NCBI RefSeq assembly: GCF_032854445.1
Contig: NC_088299.1
Span: forward strand, 12,393,608-12,457,607
Source: Liolophura sinensis
Taxonomy: Eukaryota; Mollusca; Polyplacophora; Chitonida; Chitonidae
Direction: 5' to 3'
DNA: 64,000 nucleotides
This document shows, piece by piece, positions 57,701-64,000 of this stretch; the first letter of the stretch is position 1; each line of letters opens with the position of its first letter. The notes under the pieces were generated by a model, which searched no databases, was not told the origin of the DNA, and worked only from the letters and a program-made list of their open reading frames with translations. Made by a program: the position numbers and the translations under genes.

Positions 57701-59805
57701 GGAGCTACATTATACACTGGCTCAATGTTTCCGGCGAAGTGATATCACATATCGGAGCAATGTTTCCAGTGAAATGATGTTACATATCGGAGCAATGTTT
57801 CCAAATCGGAACAATGTTTCCAGTGAAGTGATATTACATACTGGAGCAATGTTTCCAGTGAAGTGATATTACATATCGGAGCAATGTTTCCAAATCGGAA
57901 CAATGTTTCCAGTGAAGTGATATTACATACTGGAGCAATGTTTCCAGTGAAGTGATATTACATATTGGAGCAATGTTTCCAAATCGGAACAATGTTTCCA
58001 GTGAAGTGATATTACATACTGGAGCAATGTTTCCAGTGAAGTGATATTACATATCGGAGCAATGTTTCCAAATCGGAACAATGTTTCCAGTGAAGTGATA
58101 TTACATACTGGAGCAATGTTTCCAGTGAAGTGATATTACATATCGGAGCAATGTTTCCAAATCGGAACAATGTTTCCAGTGAAGTGATATTACATACTGG
58201 AGCAATGTTTCCAGTGAAGTGATATTACATATTGGAGCAATGTTTCCAAATCGGAACAATGTTTCCAGTGAAGTGATATTACATACTGGAGCAATGTTTC
58301 CAGTGAAGTGATATTACATATCGGAGCAATGTTTCCACTGCAGTGGTGATTTATATGCTGCAGACATTATTATAAATAAGGCATTAGAGAAACGTTATAC
58401 TAGTATGGAGGAGAAATGTTGCCATCGCTATGATGTTGTATACTGTACTGGAGTGACATGATACAGTGGGGCAATGTTTCCACTGGAACGATTTCATATA
58501 TCAATGTTTCCATGAAATGTGCCTGTCTATTTACTGCAGACATTAAGTGGACGTAAGAGATTTTTTTTTTTTTTTGATTGCTGTTTTACGCCGTACTCAA
58601 GAATATTTCACTTATACGACGGCGGCCAGCATTATGGTGGGTGGAAACCGGGCACAGCCCGGGGGAAACCCACGACCATCCGCGGGTTGCTGGAAGACCT
58701 TCCCACTTACGGCCGGAGAGGAAGCCAGCATGATCTGGACTTGAACTCACAGCGACCGCATTGGTGAGAGGCTCCTGGGTCATTACGCTGCGCTAGCGCG
58801 CTAACCGACTGAGCCACGGAGGCCCCCTAGACGTAAGAGAACGTCATACTCTAGAAAATGGTAATTGTTGTGATGCTATATACCGTACTGGAGCAACATT
58901 ATACATTGGCGCAATGTTTCCATTGTAATATATTTATGTTTCTACGACAACGATGTTGTATGCCGAAGTCATACATGGTGGGTAATAGAGCAACATTATA
59001 ACCTGGCGCCAGATTTCCATTAAATCAACATCAAGATACATCGCAGCAATGTGCTCATATATTGTAAAGACGTTGCACGATGAAGCCATGTGGTGGGCAC
59101 AGGAGCAATGTTCTATATTAGCGCAACTTTTCACTCGAACAGTTTCACAAAAAAGCAAACGATTGATGTTTAAAAGAAAAGACAACACCAAACTAAATGT
59201 ATACATACATTAACAAAGTATCCCACATAGACTTTTGTCTTTGTGGTGTTGCACAAGCAGAGTTTGAAGCAAAAAGCAAAAATCGTGCACACTGAGAAAA
59301 TCGAAAGCGCAGCCATGCTATCAGTTTTGACCAGTCTGGAGCGAGTTGTCTCTATAACCCGTGAACGCAGCTGTTTCCGTTCACACCACCCGATCTCTTC
59401 TTTGCCTGTGCGTGGGATACGTGCGACGCGACACAGTCCCATGGCCTCATAAGAATTCCAGATTAAAAAGTGATTATTGAGTTACAAAGCACTAAAAAAA
59501 GGTTTAGTCGTTTAGCCGTTTAGGACTGTTCCCACATCTGAATAACTAATGTTATACTCTTGGTTGCATTTTCATTAACGCAATGTAATAAACAGTTACT
59601 AGCAATATTCCTGCCACACGGTGGCGCGAGATGGTTATGGAATCAAAGAATCAAAGATTAACCCAAACAAGCAACATACCTGTGAGGCAATCAGTGCCAC
59701 AGCCTCTGGGTGGTTCAGCCTCACCCCGCGGGCTAGTCTCCTCTGGGCCAGGGCTCCCGCCTGGTGCACCAACAGGCTCTCAAGTTCCCGTGGAGACAGC
59801 TTCAT
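32676..59805 (-). CDS. Urease, fused gamma-beta-alpha chain, complete (23 coding exons, 859 residues)
   Basis: Urease is a nickel enzyme that hydrolyses urea to ammonia and carbamate. Eukaryotic enzymes are one chain equal to the bacterial gamma, beta and alpha subunits. The start '[17 protein letters not shown]' at 59805 and the end 'ALAQRYFMF' before TAA at 32676 match the family's known termini, and 859 residues compares with 840 in jack bean. Coding exons (minus strand, 5' to 3'): 59680-59805, 51808-51877, 51529-51611, 51009-51116, 49930-50088, 49069-49146, 46731-46810, 45864-45969, 45438-45521, 44419-44505, 43482-43607, 43240-43302, 41173-41381, 39866-39988, 39327-39408, 38552-38796, 37797-37911, 36878-36967, 36477-36575, 35444-35543, 34455-34561, 33900-34023, 32676-32791. 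Every junction is GT..AG and the phases agree throughout. There is no stop or missing block, so the gene looks functional. Maturation needs UreD/F/G-type helpers, none of which is in this window. Confidence 0.97.
35847..36101 (-). mobile_element. SINE-A in a urease intron
   Basis: Near full-length, diverged: 'TTATGCCGTACTCAAGAAAA', 'CCCACGACCATCCGCAGATG', 'TGATTTGAACTCACAGCGAC' and head 'CGGCCACGGAGGACC'. It lies in the intron between exons 19 and 20, same orientation as the gene. Confidence 0.87.
36365..36424 (+). mobile_element. SINE-A 3' fragment in a urease intron
   Basis: 'AAAACATTCTTGAGTACAGT' followed by AACTCAAATAAATAATAAAG: only the tail. It ends about 50 bp from exon 19. Confidence 0.65.
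38158..38183. repeat. (GGAC)n simple repeat
   Basis: About six copies of GGAC/AGAC in the intron between urease exons 16 and 17. Confidence 0.85.
38325..38551. repeat. Degenerate 15-18-bp repeat abutting a splice donor
   Basis: The motif 'TTGTCTGACTTGACTCATTT' and variants (ACTTGTATGACTTGACTCAT) recur about a dozen times, ending exactly at the donor of urease exon 16 (38551/38552). On the transcribed strand each unit reads near GACAAATGAGTCAAGT, and the donor itself is GACAA|GTGAGTCAAGT. Several copies keep a GTGAG. Confidence 0.8.
40305..40523 (-). mobile_element. SINE-A, diverged, in a urease intron
   Basis: 'TTATTTATTTATTCGATTAG', GGGCCGTTTTCAAGAATCTT, B-box 'ACTCGAACTCACAGC' and head 'ACCACGGAGGCCCC'. 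It lies in the intron between exons 13 and 14. Confidence 0.85.
42200..42860. mobile_element. Foldback repeat family F2, copy 2 (diverged)
   Basis: 'GCACGGCTCTCTATACTGGC' at about 42228 and 'TTGTTCATGATTTTTGTCCA' at about 42776 align with the two ends of the copy at 29822-30200. The interior is longer and different. It lies in the intron between urease exons 12 and 13. Boundaries are approximate. Confidence 0.4.
44241..44270. repeat. Poly(A) tract, 30 bp
   Basis: Thirty consecutive A in the intron between urease exons 10 and 11. No retroelement body is recognisable beside it. Confidence 0.95.
46130..46360 (+). mobile_element. SINE-C copy (tRNA-derived)
   Basis: The tRNA-like head has A-box AACTAGCTCAGATGGTAAAG and B-box 'TGTGTTCGAATCCAACTC', an unrelated body, and a CAATCAAACAAATAAATAAG tail. 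It differs from SINE-A in both head and body. A related copy is at 50632-50938. It lies in the intron between urease exons 7 and 8. Confidence 0.75.
46731..50088 (-). CDS. Urease linker and beta-like part, exons 5-7 (about residues 130-235)
   Basis: Exon 5 (49930-50088) starts with a polar linker rich in Ala, Ser and Gly ('[13 protein letters not shown]') and enters the beta domain at '[19 protein letters not shown]'. Exon 6 reads '[18 protein letters not shown]' and exon 7 '[19 protein letters not shown]', both diagnostic of the family. The variable linker is where plant and fungal ureases also differ most. A G-rich tract lies in the intron between exons 5 and 6. Confidence 0.95.
48266..48506 (+). 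mobile_element. SINE-A in a urease intron
   Basis: Head 'CCGTGGCCAGGAGATTAGCG', body CTCTGTCCGGTTTCCTCCCC, tail 'AAATATTCTTGAGTACGGCG' with TGAATAAATAAATA. It lies in the intron between exons 6 and 7 and directly abuts an inverted SINE-B. Confidence 0.9.
48515..48743 (-). mobile_element. SINE-B copy in a urease intron
   Basis: On the minus strand: 'CGGTGGCCTAATGGTTTGAG', CCCGGGTCGGGTCAGACAAG, then the SINE-B body 'TGGCTGGGATGTCATCTCTG' and 'GTGTCTTCGGCATGATGCTT'. The diagnostic 3' tail is missing. Confidence 0.75.
49264..49336 (+). repeat. G-rich tract
   Basis: More than five runs of four or more G on the plus strand (GGCGGGGAGGGGGAG, AAAGGGGGGTGGGGG, GGGGAGGGGGGGGGGGCG) in the intron between urease exons 5 and 6. 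The plus strand is the template, so the pre-mRNA carries C runs. Confidence 0.9.
50632..50938 (+). mobile_element. SINE-C copy 2
   Basis: 'GACCAGTGAGGTCGCAAGCT', B-box-like CTCAAATCCAACTCTCG, a longer body with 'GTGGTGGTTTACTCCGGTAC', and a tail of (AATA)n at about 50885-50935. It ends about 70 bp from urease exon 4. Similarity to 46130-46360 is mainly in the head. Confidence 0.6.
51009..59805 (-). CDS. Urease gamma-like part, exons 1-4 (residues 1-129)
   Basis: Exon 1 (59680-59805) encodes 42 residues, including '[19 protein letters not shown]'. After a 7.8-kb intron, exon 2 (51808-51877) continues '[19 protein letters not shown]'; two AGs compete at its acceptor, and using TCTTTCAG|CTACAG keeps the two residues that the family alignment needs. 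Exon 3 carries '[14 protein letters not shown]' and exon 4 'VTVHRPI' and '[11 protein letters not shown]'. This part caps the trimer and does not bind nickel. Intron 1 holds SINEs, the (CT)n tract and the 89-bp repeat. Confidence 0.95.
52734..52970 (+). mobile_element. SINE-A in urease intron 1
   Basis: Head 'GGGGCCTCCATGGTTCACTT' GGTTAGCGCGCTAGA, B-box region 'CGCTGTGGGTTCAGCTCATG', shortened middle, tail 'ATTCTTGAGTACGGCGTAAA' ATACCAATC. Confidence 0.9.
54736..54796. repeat. (CT)n microsatellite, about 30 repeats
   Basis: Uninterrupted CT run of about 60 bp in urease intron 1. Confidence 0.97.
56318..56488 (-). mobile_element. SINE-B 5' half in urease intron 1
   Basis: On the minus strand it has a well-preserved tRNA-like head ('GATAGCTAGAGCGTCCGCCT', B-box 'GGGATCAAACCCGGGTTGG'), then 'ACCAAAGACTTTAAAAATGG' and a 'TGCCTCGCTTAG' body start. 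It is too diverged and chimeric to be a tRNA gene. Confidence 0.7.
57728..58340. repeat. Higher-order tandem repeat: 89-bp unit (35+35+19), six to seven copies
   Basis: Each 89-bp unit is two versions of 'AGTGAAGTGATATTACATAC' TGGAGCAATGTTTCC (35 bp; the second has ATATCGG) plus a 19-bp 'AAATCGGAACAATGTTTCC'. The 19-mers start at 57803, 57892, 57981, 58070, 58159 and 58248, exactly 89 apart. A TTGG variant occurs in the units at 57981 and 58248, 267 bp apart, which suggests a three-unit block duplication. Worn single copies extend outward to about 57650 and 58520. Confidence 0.93.
58561..58829 (-). mobile_element. SINE-A, full-length, recent, with 11-bp target-site duplication
   Basis: Complete element from a T-rich tail (poly(A) on the minus strand) to 'GAGCCACGGAGGCCCC'. 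It is flanked by GACGTAAGAGA at 58550-58560 and 58830-58840. This is the copy closest to what appears to be the family consensus. Confidence 0.96.
59315..59455 (+). repeat. Dispersed repeat R1, copy 2
   Basis: Pairs with 22363-22520 (opposite orientation). Shared blocks are the CTATAACCCG..GAACG segment and 'CCCATGGCCTCAT'. It lies about 220 bp from urease exon 1. Confidence 0.55.
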
Positions 59806-60514
59806 GGCTTACAGAGAGATTAGAACAGAATGCGGACCGACAGGACAGGGGTAGAGTGTAAAGCCGAAGTCTTAGCAAGTCAGAGGCGTAGATAGTAGGC
59901 GTCTTACTAACTATCCGTGTTATGCATGATAGACAATGTTGGGGTAGGTGAGCAACTGGCTTAGCAAGTACTAGAAATCAGGACACAGGCCCGAGGGTAA
60001 GGAGTCCTCATGTGGGTCAGAACGTAAACTACATGAGCCTGGTGAGACGTGTCGACCTTGTTGTAAACGAAGGCACCCTCTCACTCTGCCCTCGTGCTCA
60101 CTGATGAGACCCAGCTATCGTCTTGTTACACTGATCGGCCCAGACACGTGGAGAAAGTTGGCGAACACAAGTCCATCTGCAGACTCCGTCATACACAGGT
60201 TAGTGTTGTTAGTGTTTTAAACTTTTGTAAAGCTCTTCACGCCAGGTTTGAATTTAGCACATGCCTTGTGCAAACCCTCAGGTATACATATGTATATGCT
60301 TAGATGAACGGTCAGTTGACACCCTACTGATGGGTCTAGGCCTGTGTCGTGAACAGTCAACACGGACATAGAATCGTAGAGGTCATGTTCGTCTTGCTCT
60401 GAGCCGGTCGCCTTATGGGATGTAGATCACATACAGCAAAGTGCTAGTGCTACATGCGGCATGTGTATATATATATTATAGTTTCTGTATGTCAACTCAT
60501 GTATTTCCTATAGT
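59806..60514. other. Region upstream of urease; promoter expected but not identified
   Basis: The sequence just before the ATG is 'CTCTCTGTAAGCC'. No TATA box stands out in the first few hundred bases. A somewhat GC-richer block at about 60040-60180 could hold a 5' exon or promoter, but I see no decisive signal. Confidence 0.3.
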
Positions 60515-60642
60515 TAATGGTAGCGGGTTTTCCACGGGCCCTGCCCGGTTTCTCCCACCATAATGCTGGCTGCCGCCGTATTAATGAAATAGTCTTGAGT
60601 ACAGCGTAAAACACCAATGAAATAAATAAGTAAATAAATCCG
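60515..60642 (+). mobile_element. SINE-A 3' half
   Basis: 'CACGGGCCCTGCCCGGTTTC', CCACCATAATGCTGGCTGCC, 'TCTTGAGTACAGCGTAAAAC' and an (AATA)n tail. The head is absent. Confidence 0.88.
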
Positions 60643-60925
60643 TCTCTCAACATGTATTTTCTTCAAAATGATAACACTGACAAGTGAATACGAGTCTAGC
60701 TGGAAATCTCGCTCAGAAGTGTTCATACGAATAATTATATGTATTCAATAATGCAATGTATTCAATGCTCGGCCTCTATACTATAGCCGTGTTAGCTGCA
60801 TAGGGACATAAGTCACAAGGAAATTTTTGGTGAAAATTTCATTTGAAAACTCAACAGTAACTATTAAGTTACTATTAAGTGTGAAACCACAGGTCAGTGT
60901 TATCTGATATTGTGATGTGCGTGGC

Positions 60926-62034
<1,109 letters not shown>

Positions 62035-62350
62035 TTTAGTCCGTACTCTCTCGCGGCGTATGCTTCTCTGCCTGTGATCGGGTTACATCACATACTCCTC
62101 GCAGCGATTGTTTCTCTCCCTGCGGTCGCGTCAGATCACATACTCCTTGCAACGCATGCTTCTCTTCCTGCGATCGCGTTACATACTCCTCAAGGCGCAT
62201 GCTTTCGATGTCTTAAATCATATACTCCCCACAGCGCCTGCTTCTCTCCGATCACTGCATTACATACTCCTCACGGCACAGGCTTCTCTCCCTGGGATCG
62301 TGTTACATGACATACTCCCCACAGTGCATGCTTTTCCCCCTGCGATCAAG
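62035..62350. repeat. About 50-bp degenerate minisatellite, six copies
   Basis: The unit includes ACATACTCCTCGCAGCGCAT, GCTTCTCTCCCTGCGATCG and CGTTACATC, with copies varying between about 42 and 58 bp. ORFs of 100-130 codons across it are period artefacts. Confidence 0.85.
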
Positions 62351-63269
62351 GTAAATGTGCGAATACATAATAAGAAGTCATTAATAAAAATGCTTGAAAT
62401 TTCCATTTAAACAGAGGAATTCTTTTGTTAAAGGCAAAAGCAAAAGGCAGTTATTTATAGAATCAGACATTTAGGCGAATATTCCCTTATACACACGCCT
62501 AATGGTGGTTCCTATATTTGCTATATTGTTTCTTTAAACTTGTCGCCTGCATTCAGCTTTCTGTAAATTCAGACATATTCGCTACCAAAACTGCCTTCAT
62601 TACAAGTGGCAGGTAACACCACAAGCTCTACACATCATATGTTGGACGTCCAACTCATTGTAAAGAAGATAAAATTAGAATTATAACCTCCAAAAAGTTT
62701 AACATCTCAACCAATTGAGAACGAAGTGTGCTCAAATTCGGAACTCATGATCACCTGGCGTCCGCGTCATAACGTTCAGAAGGTGCCATTTTGCGCTCAT
62801 GAAATGAGGAGACTGGGTTATTCTGTTAAAGGGATACAGAATCGAAGCTGATTGGCTGACAGTGGAGATAGGGTTTCCGAGGTTAAGTCTTGCAGTCTTG
62901 GCCACGCTTGGATAAATGTACCATACCTAAAATTTGTCTTTGCTTGTAACATATGCCATTCAAGTTTTCCAAATTATACTATTTCAAATAAAGCACAAAA
63001 AGTGCCCCGTAAAATCATATATACAGCAATGTGTATTGAAAGAAAGGTACATTTTGGGCTTTCCAAGCAGTTCGTGGGAACGTGACTGTAGATATTGTCC
63101 CATGTATTGACTAGTGCTCACCTTTATACACGTATCTATTGCATCGTCCTAGTTCTTATTCAGCGCACATCGCGAAAGATATTTGCTAAGTGTTAATTTC
63201 AAGTTTAGAATAAACACGGGATATACACATAGATGAGCGGGTATACACATAGATGGAAAATGCGGAGAG
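62351..63269. other. Stretch without supported gene
   Basis: A plus-strand ORF of 77 codons at 62852-63085 has no motif or flanking signals worth calling. 'GATATACACATAGATGAGCG' and 'GGTATACACATAGATGG' form a short duplication near 63220-63255. Confidence 0.4.
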
Positions 63270-63945
63270 AAGATGGCTAGAAAACACATAGGAAGGTGCT
63301 TTGAAAATGGGGAGGGAAGGGGGTTTTAAAAATGCAGAGGGAAGGTGGTTTTGAAAATGCAGAGGGAAGGTGGTTTCGAAAATGCAGAGGGACGGTGGTT
63401 TTAAAAATACAGAGGTACGGTTGTTAGAAAATGCGGTTTGAAGGTGGTTAGGAAGTCAGAGGGAAGATTGTTTGAAAATGCAGATTGAAGATGGTTAAAG
63501 AGTCAGAGGAAGATGGGTTGAAAGTGCAGGTGGTTAGAAAAGGCACAGGGAAGGTGATTTTGAAAAGGCACAGGGAAGGTGGTTTTGAAAATGCTGAGGA
63601 AGGGTTGTTTTGAAAATGCAGAGGGATGGTGGTTAGGAAATGCTGATTGAAGGTGGTTAGAAAGGCAGAGAGAAGATGGTTTAAAATTGCAGGTTGAAGG
63701 TGATTAGAAAAGGCAGTGGGAAGATGGTTTGAAAATGCAGAGGGAAGATGGTTTGAAAATGCAGAGGGAAGGTGATTTTGAAAAGGTAGAGGGAAGGTGG
63801 TTTTGAAAATGCTGAGAAGGGTTGTTTTGAAAATGCACAGGGAAGGTGGTTAGAAAAATGCTGATTAAAGGTGGTTAGAAAGGCTGAGGAAAGATGGTTT
63901 GAAAATGCAGAGGGAAGGTGATTTTGAAAATGCAGCCAGTATAAA
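63270..63945. repeat. Purine-rich minisatellite, 25-33-bp units, at the right edge
   Basis: The unit is close to 'GAAAATGCAGAGGGAAGGTG' GTTTT, repeated about 22 times with variants (AGGCAGAG, ATGCTGATTGAAGG). The strand is strongly asymmetric: the plus strand is almost free of C. The last few dozen bases lose the pattern. Confidence 0.9.
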
Positions 63946-64000
63946 TTTCAGGGGAAGAAAATGAGAAGGCAGTGCACTTGCGGGGTGAATAGGGTGGGAA

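Larger units (their letters stand above)
51878..59679. other. Urease intron 1 (7.8 kb)
   Basis: Apart from the SINEs, the (CT)n tract, the 89-bp tandem repeat and the R1 repeat listed separately, I find no gene in it. Long ORFs on either strand (for example 125 codons at 53243-53620) have no domain or splice support. A large first intron can hold enhancers, but nothing here identifies one. Confidence 0.6.

Overview
This is an animal nuclear genomic window, AT-rich and intron- and repeat-rich. It is most likely from a lophotrochozoan, probably a mollusc. I base this on three things: genes split by GT..AG introns; many copies of tRNA-derived SINEs ending in a 'TACGGCGTAAAAC...AATAAATAAATA' tail, of a type I associate with molluscan genomes; and the presence of both an animal phytochelatin synthase and a fused eukaryotic-type urease. 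Species was not determined, and no database was searched.

The main gene is a complete urease on the minus strand (59805 down to 32676). I rebuilt 23 coding exons by hand. All junctions are GT..AG and all phases agree, giving 859 codons plus stop. The order is gamma-beta-alpha in one chain, as in plants and fungi, and every nickel-site and catalytic residue is present. Downstream on the same strand lies phytochelatin synthase (about 25541 down to 21444): one large exon carries the whole Cys-His-Asp catalytic domain, with a smaller exon on each side. At the left edge a third minus-strand gene, small, lysine-rich and unrecognised, begins at 4738 and runs out of the window through three phase-compatible exons. 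An EGF-like exon fragment lies on the plus strand near 8.3 kb.

The rest is repeats and mobile elements. At 10.9-15.4 kb a CR1/jockey-like LINE with three stop codons and a 2A-like motif sits inside a 450-bp MITE; a second, uninterrupted copy of that MITE lies at 31.8-32.3 kb, itself inside a SINE. At 15.8-17.4 kb a full-length Tc1/mariner element with an intact DD34E transposase and matching terminal repeats sits inside a ~47-bp minisatellite. Three tRNA-type SINE families, two foldback families and many minisatellites (72, 44, 86, 47, 89 and ~50 bp units, and a ~25-33 bp unit at the right edge) fill introns and intergenic DNA.

Layout: 0-4.7 kb unknown gene with minisatellites in its introns; 4.7-10.9 kb mostly featureless; 10.9-18 kb nested transposons; 18-21.4 kb SINEs and a foldback repeat; 21.4-25.5 kb phytochelatin synthase; 25.5-32.6 kb repeats; 32.7-59.8 kb urease with a 7.8-kb first intron; 59.8-64 kb intergenic DNA with simple and tandem repeats. 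Urease and phytochelatin synthase are neighbours in the same orientation, but nothing seen here shows that they act together.
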